DNA of 64,000 nt from positions 186,001 through 250,000 of the forward strand of contig NZ_BRZA01000003.1 of the NCBI RefSeq assembly GCF_026012395.1, read 5' to 3'. Position 1 is the stretch's first letter; every line of letters starts with the position of its first letter. The notes below the pieces were generated by a model. That model made no database searches. It was not told the origin of the DNA and saw only the letters and a list, made by a program, of their open reading frames with translations. The translations under genes were made by a program, and so were the position numbers. Below, piece by piece: positions 53,882 through 61,933 of this stretch. Origin of the DNA: Lysinibacillus piscis. Its GTDB lineage: Bacteria > Bacillota > Bacilli > Bacillales_A > Planococcaceae.

Positions 53882-53900
53882 GTGATAAAATATTTATCAC
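53882..53900. promoter_or_regulatory. Perfect palindrome upstream of the surface-protein gene
   Basis: GTGATAAAATATTTATCAC has perfect 8-bp arms (53882-53889 and 53893-53900). It lies about 45 bases before the surface-protein start and is a candidate operator. Confidence 0.45.
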
Positions 53901-53991
53901 ACATAAATCTACACCTAGAACACCTCCTCTTGTAACCAAAATTTGGTATTTAAATAAAGGGCAAATCATCTTGAATTTCTCTCTGTTAGTT

Positions 53992-54011
53992 ATATTACTT
54001 AAAAGTAATAT
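53992..54011. promoter_or_regulatory. Second palindrome between the TetR and surface-protein genes
   Basis: ATATTACTT (53992-54000), AA, AAGTAATAT (54003-54011) is a perfect palindrome. It may bind the TetR-type protein encoded upstream or act as a weak hairpin. Confidence 0.4.
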
Positions 54012-54058
54012 ACAACAATAAAAAAAGAAAAGTAAGCATTTTCTTTTTTTAAACATAG

Positions 54059-54652
54059 CTATTTCTTCAACATCCCAAATAATAATAAATCTACAATATC
54101 ATTCGCTATCATTTCTGGCTCTTTTTTTTCTAGCAATAATTGAGTAAATGTTAATCGTTCAATCATGCCAACTAAGCACTCTGCAACCATTTGTGTATCT
54201 AAATTTGATCGAAAATAACCTGCATCGACTTCAAAATCAAGGTTATCTTGAATTTGTTCAACCATTTGTACTTTTATCGCACTTGCTTTCGTGGATAAAT
54301 AAAAACCGATTCGTGTTAAATCTGGATTTTTAGCTAAAAAGGTAAATAACTCCTTTAAATTGTGGGTAATTCTTGTTTGAACAGTCGTATGCTCCAGCAT
54401 TGGTTGTAAACGGCTCTTCTTCATAAATTCCATTATTCGTCGTTGAAATAAATTTTCTAATTCTTCAAAAATGGCTTCTTTATTTTTAAAATACAGATAA
54501 AAGGTGGGCTGACTTAATGATGCTCCTTTGACAATTGAACTCACCTTTGCTGCATGATATCCGTGTTGTGCAAACTCTTTTGCTGCTATTTCAAGTAATA
54601 ATGCTCTGCTTTCTTCTCCACTTGCACCTTTAGGTCTTCCTCTTTCCCCCAT
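54059..54652 (-). CDS. TetR/AcrR-family transcriptional regulator
   Basis: This is a repressor of 197 residues. The DNA-binding domain is clear (RGRPKGASGEESRALLLEIAAKEFAQHGYHAAKVSSIVKGA... SQPTFYLYFKNKEAIF, about 5-65). The C-terminal helices form the ligand and dimer domain. The ATG at 54652 follows GGAGG; ten extra codons from an earlier start are unsupported. It lies directly upstream of the surface-protein gene in the same direction, separated by about 220 bases with two palindromes, so it may control that gene. Confidence 0.9.
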   Translation of the reverse strand: MGERGRPKGASGEESRALLLEIAAKEFAQHGYHAAKVSSIVKGASLSQPTFYLYFKNKEAIFEELENLFQRRIMEFMKKSRLQPMLEHTTVQTRITHNLKELFTFLAKNPDLTRIGFYLSTKASAIKVQMVEQIQDNLDFEVDAGYFRSNLDTQMVAECLVGMIERLTFTQLLLEKKEPEMIANDIVDLLLFGMLKK

Positions 54653-54778
54653 TAAAAAACCTCCAAATATCAAATCTGTCACTATTGTATTACATCAAGC
54701 TTGGTTTTTAAAATCAGAAACTTAATGAGTCTAAAGTAACAATTTACCCGAAAGCTATATTCGATTTGGAAAAATAAA

Positions 54779-54810
54779 AATGCAATTCGCTTGTTCAGCC
54801 GAATTGCATT
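54779..54810 (-). terminator. Terminator of the VOC-family gene
   Basis: AATGCAATTCG (54779-54789) pairs with CGAATTGCATT (54800-54810) around a 10-base loop, and T-rich sequence follows on the minus strand. Confidence 0.8.
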
Positions 54811-54820
54811 TTCCAATTAT

Positions 54821-55231
54821 TTATTGCATTGCACTTTCATCCATATAAACGATTTCCCATAGGTGACCATCTACATCCTCAAAGCCCCATCCATACATAA
54901 ATCCGTGGTCTTGCGGATCACTGTATGTTTTGCCACCTGCTGCAATCGCCTTATTAACTAGCTCATCCACTTGCTCACGGTTTTCAGCAGATAAACAGAA
55001 AATCGCTTCAGCAGAAGTAGCTGTATTAACAATTTCTTTCTTCGTAAAGCCTGCGAAACGTTCCTCATTCATCAGCATAGCATAAATATTATCACTAATG
55101 ATCATGCAAACTGTCGTCTCATCTGAAAAGTTTGGATTAAATGTGAAGCCTAAAGCTGTAAAAAACTCAGTTGTCTTGCTAACATCTTTCACTGATAAAT
55201 TAAGGAAAATATTTTTCGATGTGAATGCCAT
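54821..55231 (-). CDS. VOC-family (glyoxalase/bleomycin-resistance-like) protein
   Basis: This is a 136-residue protein of the vicinal-oxygen-chelate superfamily, made of two beta-alpha-beta-beta-beta units. It opens FLNLSVKDVSKTTEFFTALGF and closes with GWGFEDVDGHLWEIVYMDE, where the conserved Glu-bearing strand lies. It resembles the large group of Bacilli VOC proteins labelled extradiol dioxygenase or glyoxalase without known substrate. GGGAGG precedes the ATG. Confidence 0.88.
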   Translation of the reverse strand: MAFTSKNIFLNLSVKDVSKTTEFFTALGFTFNPNFSDETTVCMIISDNIYAMLMNEERFAGFTKKEIVNTATSAEAIFCLSAENREQVDELVNKAIAAGGKTYSDPQDHGFMYGWGFEDVDGHLWEIVYMDESAMQ

Positions 55232-55299
55232 TATAATTCCTCCCTAAAAGAATGTACGTTCCCATTCATTATAAAATAAATTGTAGGAAAAGAACAAGT

Positions 55300-55332
55300 C
55301 ATTCGCTTAATAAAATCTCCATCAAGCGAATG
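55300..55332. other. Isolated hairpin in the VOC/LysR intergenic region
   Basis: CATTCGCTT (55300-55308) and AAGCGAATG (55324-55332) pair perfectly around 15 bases. The T run is too poor for a confident terminator. Just beyond, near 55335-55395 on the minus strand, is a short hydrophobic open piece (TGILLLGFLYISSMI then stop) that could be the tail of a lost membrane-protein gene; too short to assign. Confidence 0.35.
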
Positions 55333-55425
55333 GCCTTAAATCATTGAACTAATATATAAAAAGCCAAGCAATAAAATACCCGTCACAATTATAGATAATC
55401 ATCAATGCTCACTATCAGCGAATTA

Positions 55426-56304
55426 TTAATTCTTCGTCAATACTTCGATCAATATATCCACATTACGCTTATTTTTCATTGTTGGTGAACAGAGATACGA
55501 AAATGTCCGCATAAAGTGTTGCCCTTCAAGTGGCAAAATGGTCATATCCCCATTTTTCAATTCTCGTTCAATGACACAGGTTGATAATAAAGAAAGCCCT
55601 AGCCCCTGCATCACACTCTCCTTCACCCCCTGATTACTACTAATCGTCAACAGTGATTGAATTTGTAAACCATTTGCTCTAAATAAATGATCTAAATAAT
55701 AACGTGTACCTGAGCCTTCTTCACGAGCAACCCAGCTTTGCTGTTGGAGTTTCTGTGCCGTAATAGGTTGTTGCTTTGTCAGTGGATGGTCGCTGGCACT
55801 AACAATGAATAGCTCATCCTGCATAAATGGTGTAATCAATAATTCTTTGTCACGGGCTTGTCCTTCTATCAAGCCAATGTCCACCTGCAATAATTTTGTA
55901 TGTTGAATGATTTCCTTTGTGTTGCCAATGATTACTTGGAGCTCCAATTGCGGAAATTGCTTTTGTAAATTCGCTATGATAGCAGGCAGTATATATTCGC
56001 CAATCGTAAAACTCGCCCCAATAACTAATGTACCTTGCACTTCTTGGTGATAGATAGCAATATCCTCTCTTGCCGCTTCTGCAATAGCCATAATTTGCTT
56101 TGCTCGCTTATAAAGAATTTCCCCTGTTGGTGTAATTTGAACTGATTTGGGTGAACGAATAAATAAGGTTGTTTGTAATTCCTGTTCTAAATTTTTAATG
56201 TGTAAACTCACACTCGGCTGTGAAATATGAAGTAATTCAGAGGTTTTTGTAAAATTATTCACTTCAACTAATGTGATAAATGTTTTTAGTGCATCATATT
56301 GCAT
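55426..56304 (-). CDS. LysR-family transcriptional regulator (CysL/CbbR-like)
   Basis: This is a LysR-type regulator of 292 residues. The N-terminal winged HTH (MQYDALKTFITLVEVNNFTKTSELLHISQPSVSLHIKNLE) is followed by the effector-binding domain (about 90-290). The ATG at 56304 follows AGGGGTG; an upstream extension of 31 residues runs through the promoter and is not used. It is divergent from a YeiH-type gene, the same pairing as CysL-like (YwfK) regulators with their transporter. A T-N11-A-type dyad covers the intergenic region. Confidence 0.9.
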   Translation of the reverse strand: MQYDALKTFITLVEVNNFTKTSELLHISQPSVSLHIKNLEQELQTTLFIRSPKSVQITPTGEILYKRAKQIMAIAEAAREDIAIYHQEVQGTLVIGASFTIGEYILPAIIANLQKQFPQLELQVIIGNTKEIIQHTKLLQVDIGLIEGQARDKELLITPFMQDELFIVSASDHPLTKQQPITAQKLQQQSWVAREEGSGTRYYLDHLFRANGLQIQSLLTISSNQGVKESVMQGLGLSLLSTCVIERELKNGDMTILPLEGQHFMRTFSYLCSPTMKNKRNVDILIEVLTKN

Positions 56305-56324
56305 GGCTTCACCCCTATTATTAG

Positions 56325-56346
56325 AAATATTAATAGTAACCATTAT
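56325..56346. promoter_or_regulatory. LysR-type box in the LysR/YeiH intergenic region
   Basis: CTATTA (56325-56330) and TAATAG (56341-56346) form a 22-bp interrupted dyad about 20 bases from the LysR start, suitable for autoregulation and divergent activation. Confidence 0.45.
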
Positions 56347-56417
56347 ACATATATATTTCACTAATAATAAATTGTTTACTAAAGTAATAAGTAACAAGGT
56401 AGAAAGAAGTGAACAAC

Positions 56418-57431
56418 ATGGTTAGTAAACAACATTTAGTAAAACCTACCCTTCAACCGAATTTTTTGAAAGGCATCCTCCTTACATGTTTCATTGCTTT
56501 AGTAGCAAAATATATGACTACATTCCCTTTCTTCTCCATATTAGGGCAGTTGGTCATTGCGATTATATTAGGGATGGCTTGGCGTGCAGCTTTTAACATA
56601 CAGGATTCATGGCAAGCAGGCATTGCTTTTTCCAGCAAGAAATTATTACGATTAGGCATTATTTTATTAGGTATGCGCTTGAATTTAGCCGATATTTATC
56701 ATGCAGGGATACGTGTCTTTTTAATTGCTGCGATTAATTTGCTAGTAACATTAGTCATTGTATATGGACTAGCGAGAATGTTTAAAGTCGATCAAAAACT
56801 TGGGATATTAACAGCCTGTGGAACAGCAATTTGTGGAGCCGCTGCTATCGTTGCCATTGCTCCACAAATAAAAGCAAATGAAGAGGAAACGGCTGTAGGT
56901 GCAGCAATTGTAGCTATATTGGGGACAATATTTACGTTGATATACACGGTTTTCTATTCTGGTCTTGGTCTAACTCCTACTGAATATGGTATTTTCGCGG
57001 GTGGAACATTACATGAAATCGCCCATGTCATTGCGGCAGCCTCTGTTGGTGGAAATGATGCTATGGATATAGCTGTTATTGTAAAGTTAACACGGGTAGC
57101 ATTACTTGTACCAGTAGCTATTGTGATTGGCGTTTTTTATCAAAGGATGGACAAAAGCATGGAGAAAAGGTTATTCTCCTTCTCTACCATACCATGGTTT
57201 ATTTTAGGCTTTTTAATGATGAGTGCCATTCATTCATTGGGGATTATACCTGCTACTATCGCACAAGCTTTGGTAACAATCGCCTATACTTTCATCTCTA
57301 TGGCTATGGCGGGTCTTGGCTTAAATATTGAGATTCGTACATTTCAAAAACTTGGATTAAGAGCACTTATTGCTAGCTTTATCGGCTCTATCTGTCTATC
57401 CGTCTTAGGCTATCTATTAGTTGTTATATAA
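56418..57431 (+). CDS. YeiH-family putative sulfate exporter
   Basis: This is an integral membrane protein of about 337 residues of the YeiH/UPF0324 family, annotated as putative sulfate exporter without much proof. It has about ten membrane segments, with the family motifs GILTACGTAICGAAAIVAIAPQI (about 130-152) and GIFAGGTLHEIAHVIAAA (about 190-207). The ATG at 56418 follows GAAGTG; the GTG at 56409 is an alternative. Its divergent LysR-type neighbour likely regulates it. Confidence 0.88.
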   Translation: MVSKQHLVKPTLQPNFLKGILLTCFIALVAKYMTTFPFFSILGQLVIAIILGMAWRAAFNIQDSWQAGIAFSSKKLLRLGIILLGMRLNLADIYHAGIRVFLIAAINLLVTLVIVYGLARMFKVDQKLGILTACGTAICGAAAIVAIAPQIKANEEETAVGAAIVAILGTIFTLIYTVFYSGLGLTPTEYGIFAGGTLHEIAHVIAAASVGGNDAMDIAVIVKLTRVALLVPVAIVIGVFYQRMDKSMEKRLFSFSTIPWFILGFLMMSAIHSLGIIPATIAQALVTIAYTFISMAMAGLGLNIEIRTFQKLGLRALIASFIGSICLSVLGYLLVVI

Positions 57432-57433
57432 AA

Positions 57434-57460
57434 AGGTCCTTTACCAGCTATAAAGGACCT
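57434..57460. terminator. Terminator between convergent YeiH and cupin genes
   Basis: AGGTCCTTTA (57434-57443) pairs with TAAAGGACCT (57451-57460). The T run is better on the minus side. Confidence 0.75.
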
Positions 57461-57466
57461 CTCTCA

Positions 57467-57763
57467 CTATTTTAGACGGACAACAATTATTTCGCAGTCC
57501 TCAATTGCTTCAAGACTATGCTTTTCATTTGGATCTAACATCAATAATGCCTGTGCATCTAGCTCCGTCTCTTGACCTTCCACATGGAATTTCACACGTC
57601 CTTGACGACAAACAATCAATACCTCTCCAGATGCAGAATGCTCAGCAATGGATTCTCCCGCTTTCAATTGAATGTTCATCACATCATAGCCTACACCTGC
57701 TGTTACTTTACCTGCATGCTTTGCTTTTTCTTGTAAAAATTGCTCTACTTGAATATGCTTCAT
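57467..57763 (-). CDS. Cupin-domain protein
   Basis: This is a small single-cupin protein of 98 residues. Motif 1 is reduced (GESIAEHSASGEVLIVCRQGRVKFHVEG), with one His and a Glu, and motif 2 (LMLDPNEKHSLEAIEDCEIIVVRL) has the usual His, so metal binding is possible but the site is incomplete. The ATG at 57763 follows GGAGGA with suitable spacing; another ATG two codons upstream overlaps it. It lies nine bases or so downstream of the DUF2075-type gene, probably in one transcript. Confidence 0.85.
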   Translation of the reverse strand: MKHIQVEQFLQEKAKHAGKVTAGVGYDVMNIQLKAGESIAEHSASGEVLIVCRQGRVKFHVEGQETELDAQALLMLDPNEKHSLEAIEDCEIIVVRLK

Positions 57764-57777
57764 GTCCATTCCTCCAT

Positions 57778-59199
57778 CTAGTCTTCATGTTTTACAATAT
57801 TCACAATATGCTCTAAAGCTATTGGATTATTAACAACAACAATTTGTAGCTTTTTACGTGTACGAATAATGGTATGATACAACACTTTCATCGGGTCAGT
57901 TGCCCTTCGCTTTCGCATAGCTGATATTCGACCATTTGGTTTATATATAAAATGATGATCGACAATAAGACATACTCGGTCAAATTCTTGCCCTAAAATA
58001 TCATTTGTGGGTCTTTCAAAATGATAACAATTCACGACAAGCCAATTGGTACGCCTACACTCCTCAATATGTTGAATAAATGCGGCATTGGTTGAAAAAT
58101 ATTGAACACTAACATTCGGGAAATACTGTCTGGTAAGTGGCAAGTTTTTATCAAAAAGTAACTGTGCAAAAGTTTGCATTTCCTTGTTATAGCGCATAAC
58201 TGTCCGCAATTCATACTGCTTCATATCAAAATGCTTCTCGATATAACCAAGAACATCCATCCGTTTACCTTCACCAAATAAATAATAACCCGCATCTAAA
58301 GAATACACAGCAGGCACTTGATATTCCTCTAATTTTGTACGAATATACTGCATTTGCTCATAATGGAGTTTTTGTGCCTCATCAATAACGACAATATCTG
58401 CATCGTCTATGACCATATCGTTTACCGTTTTAATATGCCAACCGTATTGCTCATTTAAAATATGCTGCCCTTTATTCAATGCTGTTCCATGTAAGAGCAC
58501 AACCTTTTTCCCCGCTTGCTTCCATGTCCTAACTAAATCATACGTTAATAATGTTTTTCCTGTCCCTGGTGCACCATCAATGACAACCGATTTATTTTGG
58601 TCAACTAATTCCAATATCTCTCGTTTAAACGTCATTTGAGGCGATGTTAAAAAGTATTCTTCCTTCATAAAGGCATGGGGTGCATCAAAAGGAGAAACGA
58701 GGTAATTGATTGGGTCAAATAAATCATCCAGATTGGCTAATACCTTCACTTGCTGATTAGCCAGCGCTTGCCATAAAGTATCCATCGACACTTCCACAAG
58801 CTGCTCCATTTGTAATTGGTATAATGTTTGCGTAGAGGAAACAAACGTAAAATTCAATATATCTACCTCTAAAAACTTTAAATAATACGCATTTTGCTTC
58901 AACTGCTTCTGCATACGCTCCTCTGTACTTTCCCTTTTTAGCTCAATATTAATCACATAATCTTTCCCAATCCGCAGTAAGTCAAATTCCTTACTAATTT
59001 GCTTAATACGATACCCGACAAAAAATTGTTGGAGCTGTGGGTCACCAAGACGAATAAGCTCCTTCACTAAGCTATTTAGATCGGCAAGTTCATTGACACG
59101 CATCATATCCATTTCAAACTGTTGAACATAGTGAAAAAAAGCCATTTCTGACAAATCAGCATACGCATCAAGTAACGACTGCAAATGGATTGGTTTCAT
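57778..59199 (-). CDS. Nuclease-like domain plus DUF2075-type P-loop ATPase
   Basis: This is a 473-residue protein with two parts. Residues about 60-110 look like a PD-(D/E)XK or NERD-like fold (EFDLLRIGKDYVINIELKRE: Asp, then Glu-x-Lys, then a Gln-bearing helix). Residues about 205-470 form a superfamily-1-like ATPase: Walker A GAPGTGKT (about 212), Walker B VVIDEAQKL (about 275), RYNKEMQTFAQ, a motif-V-like QEFDRVCLIVDHHF (about 408) and a motif-VI-like YHTIIRTRKKL. Such nuclease/helicase proteins are frequent in defence or DNA-repair settings. Here it stands with only a cupin gene. GGGGGATA precedes the ATG. Confidence 0.8.
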   Translation of the reverse strand: MKPIHLQSLLDAYADLSEMAFFHYVQQFEMDMMRVNELADLNSLVKELIRLGDPQLQQFFVGYRIKQISKEFDLLRIGKDYVINIELKRESTEERMQKQLKQNAYYLKFLEVDILNFTFVSSTQTLYQLQMEQLVEVSMDTLWQALANQQVKVLANLDDLFDPINYLVSPFDAPHAFMKEEYFLTSPQMTFKREILELVDQNKSVVIDGAPGTGKTLLTYDLVRTWKQAGKKVVLLHGTALNKGQHILNEQYGWHIKTVNDMVIDDADIVVIDEAQKLHYEQMQYIRTKLEEYQVPAVYSLDAGYYLFGEGKRMDVLGYIEKHFDMKQYELRTVMRYNKEMQTFAQLLFDKNLPLTRQYFPNVSVQYFSTNAAFIQHIEECRRTNWLVVNCYHFERPTNDILGQEFDRVCLIVDHHFIYKPNGRISAMRKRRATDPMKVLYHTIIRTRKKLQIVVVNNPIALEHIVNIVKHED

Positions 59200-59239
59200 A
59201 GATATCCCCCACTTTCTAAAGCTATAGATTAAGAAGCCT

Positions 59240-59604
59240 CTATGATTTATACCGAAAAATACTAATCAAATAATCCTCTTCAGAAAAATCACCAACATAA
59301 GTTAAACCATTTCTTGCATAAAAGTCTTTTAAATTCTCATTCCCAGCCCAGCAATCTAAATACAGCGCTTTCTGTAATTTTGTTGTATTGATAGCATTTA
59401 TCTCACTTATACAAAATGTACCGATTATTTTAGAATCCCGTATTAGAACATATGAAATATCACTTGTTATTTGTCACTGAATTTGCTCCCCATACCACGG
59501 ATAATCCCGTTGCGGAATGCCTTTTCTATTAGTTGTAATGTAACATCATTTAGTATCATCCTAATTGATTGTACATCTTCCATTTTAGCTAATCTAATCT
59601 GCAT
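59240..59604 (-). pseudogene. GNAT acetyltransferase gene broken by a frameshift and an in-frame stop
   Basis: The minus strand has AGGGAG, an ATG at 59604 and MQIRLAKMEDVQSIRMILND, the usual opening of a GNAT protein. The frame shifts near 59519-59526; the continuation (GIPQRDYPWYGEQIQ) meets a TGA at 59476-59474. It then resumes ITSDISYVLIRDSKIIGTF and YLDCWAGNENLKDFYARNGL before the true stop at 59240. The C-terminal part retains the acetyl-CoA-binding helix pattern. At least two independent lesions make it a pseudogene, unless they are sequence errors. Confidence 0.75.
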
Positions 59605-59614
59605 TATATGCTCC

Positions 59615-59902
59615 CTATTGAAAAGACAGTCCTGCTTCCTCTAATGATGCTCTTAGTACTGGTAATGATGCAGGACCAATACCATGAATTTTTAAAATTT
59701 CCTTCTCCGTAAAGCTCGATAATTTTTCTAATGTCGTAATTCCTTCATGTGTAAGTGCGTTCCGAGCAGGTGCTGACAGCTTAGCAAGAAATCCACCCAT
59801 AGGTTTACTAAGCTGGTCACAGGTCGGACAGCTTGGACAATCCGTGCTTTTATAAAATTCATGTCCATTTTCGCATATTCTCAATTTCTTTGATGCAGCC
59901 AT
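59615..59902 (-). CDS. Small zinc-ribbon plus helix-hairpin-helix protein
   Basis: This is a 95-residue protein. The N-terminal part has Cys pairs (CENGHEFYKSTDCPSCPTC, about 9-27) suited to a zinc ribbon. The C-terminal 60 residues (SAPARNALTHEGITTLEKLSSFTEKEILKIHGIGPASLPVLRASL) match the alpha-CTD/helix-hairpin-helix fold found in the C-terminal domain of the RNA polymerase alpha subunit, so nucleic-acid binding is likely. GGAGG precedes the ATG. Function unknown. Confidence 0.85.
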   Translation of the reverse strand: MAASKKLRICENGHEFYKSTDCPSCPTCDQLSKPMGGFLAKLSAPARNALTHEGITTLEKLSSFTEKEILKIHGIGPASLPVLRASLEEAGLSFQ

Positions 59903-59977
59903 TCGCCAACATCCTCCTTTTCTTGATTTCCCTTATACAAAAAAGTAACACACTCTCCACCTATTGGCGTGTTACTG

Positions 59978-60808
59978 TTAAAGCAATCTCACACTATAGT
60001 AGCGCATTGCTCGTAATTGACCTTCCATTTCAAATACATTTTGCTTGATAAGCTCCCTTAGTCGATACTGGAGAAATTCATCTCCAACATAATCATCTAA
60101 ATAACCAAGCACTTCACCAATTAATCTCGCTGATTTCATAAAATTCTTGGTTTCTTGCTCTTGATGCAAATCCTTCGCATGATGGATAAACCTTGCATCA
60201 TAATAGCTTTCCTCTACATGCTGTACATGACCATCCTGCCATATCCTTAATGTATCTTGGCTTTCTGACAAGGTGCACCATTCTTTTTCTAAAATTTCTC
60301 GTTCATTCATCGATAATAACTGACCTTGATACTGCTCAAAGATTGTTTGTAGCTGCTCAAATGTTAACTCTCCCGTACTACGCAGTATATAGCTATCCTC
60401 CATTACTGGGAATAGCTTTGCTTGTGCCAATGCAGTATTCAACACTGTCATTTGTATATCTTTCTCTTTTAATAAATAGATTATATAGCGTAAGCCTACT
60501 TGCTCATGTGTACTATTAGACAGCCATATGTATAGCTGCTCACCATTTTGTATAGCCTGTATTTGCTCTACTGATTGCTCAAATCGTTGCTGATAATCTG
60601 CTAACTCTTCAATCGATTCTTCATTGAGATGTACCGCCATCCAATCGTATCTAAACTGTCGTCCCTTTTCATTGTGAAGTTGCCATATCGGACCAACGGA
60701 AAAAATATCCCAAAACGAAATAACCTGCTCAGTCTCATTTTGCTTCCTATTTCTTAAAGCACGTGTTAAACTTCCTGAGGCAGATGCACCAAATACAATA
60801 TGTATCAA
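59978..60808 (-). CDS. DUF1835/DUF3658 domain protein
   Basis: This is a 276-residue cytoplasmic protein with an N-terminal DUF1835 domain (IHIVFGASASGSLTRAL, FWDIFSVGPI; about 1-125) and a C-terminal DUF3658 domain (about 150-270, including WQDGHVQHVEESYYDARFI and GEVLGYLDDYVGDEFLQYRLREL). Its function is unknown. I prefer the TTG at 60808, giving MIHIVFG as in relatives, because GGAAGG is then eight bases upstream. The GTG three codons earlier sits inside that site. It is a single-gene unit. Confidence 0.8.
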   Translation of the reverse strand: MIHIVFGASASGSLTRALRNRKQNETEQVISFWDIFSVGPIWQLHNEKGRQFRYDWMAVHLNEESIEELADYQQRFEQSVEQIQAIQNGEQLYIWLSNSTHEQVGLRYIIYLLKEKDIQMTVLNTALAQAKLFPVMEDSYILRSTGELTFEQLQTIFEQYQGQLLSMNEREILEKEWCTLSESQDTLRIWQDGHVQHVEESYYDARFIHHAKDLHQEQETKNFMKSARLIGEVLGYLDDYVGDEFLQYRLRELIKQNVFEMEGQLRAMRYYSVRLL

Positions 60809-60994
60809 ATTCTTCACCCTTCCACTAAATAATCATGTCTCCAATACCATTATTGTAACAAATTTCAATTTATTTTAATTCAATAAATATCTTCTTGTAG
60901 TGATAACAACAAATGGTATTCACTATACCGATATAAAGTCTTGACGGATATCATGGATTTCGAGGTCATTCATTTTCATATCCTAAACAAAAAA

Positions 60995-61018
60995 ACGTCG
61001 AGGCAACTGGCTTCAACG
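60995..61018 (-). terminator. Terminator of the CheY-CheC-GGDEF operon
   Basis: On the minus strand CGTTGAAG pairs imperfectly with CTCGACGT and is followed by seven Ts (60994-60988). The stem contains a wobble and a mismatch. Confidence 0.65.
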
Positions 61019-61036
61019 CTTTCTATGTGTTATCTA

Positions 61037-61933
61037 TTATTTTATCTCTTTCTTATCCGCATACATTTTACTATCTGCCACATTCAATAATTGATTCGCT
61101 GTTATGCCATCCCGTGGGAAACATGCATGACCGATGCTCGTTGAAATAACGACCTGTTGTCCTTCAATGATAAATGGTTCTTCTAGCAATGCTTTAACCT
61201 CTTCCATATGTTGTTCAATTTCATCGAGAGTCGTCAAATTTTCAACTAATAGCACAAATTCATCCCCACCAAGTCGTGCTAAAACATCTTGCGTACAAAT
61301 AAATTGACTACCACGCTTTGCAAACATTTGTAACAACAAATCGCCTTGAAGATGTCCAAATTGGTCATTAACTGCCTTAAAACCATTCAAATCTAAGAAA
61401 AATAGCACAAATATGGTCTCTTGCTGTATAAGTTTTTCGATTCGTTCTAAAATAAACTTGCGATTTGGCAAGTCCGTTAAGCTATCATAATAAGCAAATC
61501 GCTCCAAACTTTTTGTAAAGCCAATCGAATGTTGTAAAGATTTATTGAGATTTCGGATTCGTTCATACACACTTGCGACATCATGAATCTCAATCATTAC
61601 ATATATTTTGTCATCTAAATGCAAATGTCGAATCAGCACATTTTGACGAGGCTGTTTCATGTTGGAACAACGACCTTCTACAAAATATTGATGCATTGCT
61701 GCTGAACAAAAGCTTTTTTGACCATTCGAAAGAGCTTTTTCAAACATACCTGCATAAATATTATTATCAAAGCGTGGAATGACCTCTGTAATCGGCAATC
61801 CTTTCACTTCATCCTCTGTTTTCCCTGTGTACTTTGCTAACCACGTATTCCATAATTGAATATTCAATTGATCATCCAATAAAATTATACCATTGTCTAG
61901 TTGATTAATGATTGCTAAGTATAAATCATTCAT
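61037..61933 (-). CDS. PAS-GGDEF diguanylate cyclase
   Basis: This is a 298-residue signalling enzyme. An N-terminal PAS domain (about 5-115: IINQLDNGIILLDDQLNIQLWN) is joined to a GGDEF domain (about 135-295). The active site RLGGDEFVLL is intact, as are YYDSLTDLPNRKFI and DLNGFKAVNDQFGH, so it should make c-di-GMP. The inhibitory I-site that should precede GGDEF (RxxD) reads CTQD, so product feedback may be lost. It overlaps the CheC-like gene by eight bases, which ties it to the response-regulator module upstream. Confidence 0.93.
   Translation of the reverse strand: MNDLYLAIINQLDNGIILLDDQLNIQLWNTWLAKYTGKTEDEVKGLPITEVIPRFDNNIYAGMFEKALSNGQKSFCSAAMHQYFVEGRCSNMKQPRQNVLIRHLHLDDKIYVMIEIHDVASVYERIRNLNKSLQHSIGFTKSLERFAYYDSLTDLPNRKFILERIEKLIQQETIFVLFFLDLNGFKAVNDQFGHLQGDLLLQMFAKRGSQFICTQDVLARLGGDEFVLLVENLTTLDEIEQHMEEVKALLEEPFIIEGQQVVISTSIGHACFPRDGITANQLLNVADSKMYADKKEIK

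Noticed and set aside
53862-54056. Minus-strand open frame of 64 codons between the TetR and surface-protein genes
   Set aside because: It begins right after the TetR stop with only a weak ribosome-binding site and contains the two palindromes; the sequence has no family resemblance.
55335-55395. Short hydrophobic minus-strand piece between the VOC and LysR genes
   Set aside because: Fewer than 20 codons after a stop; it cannot be assigned to any family.
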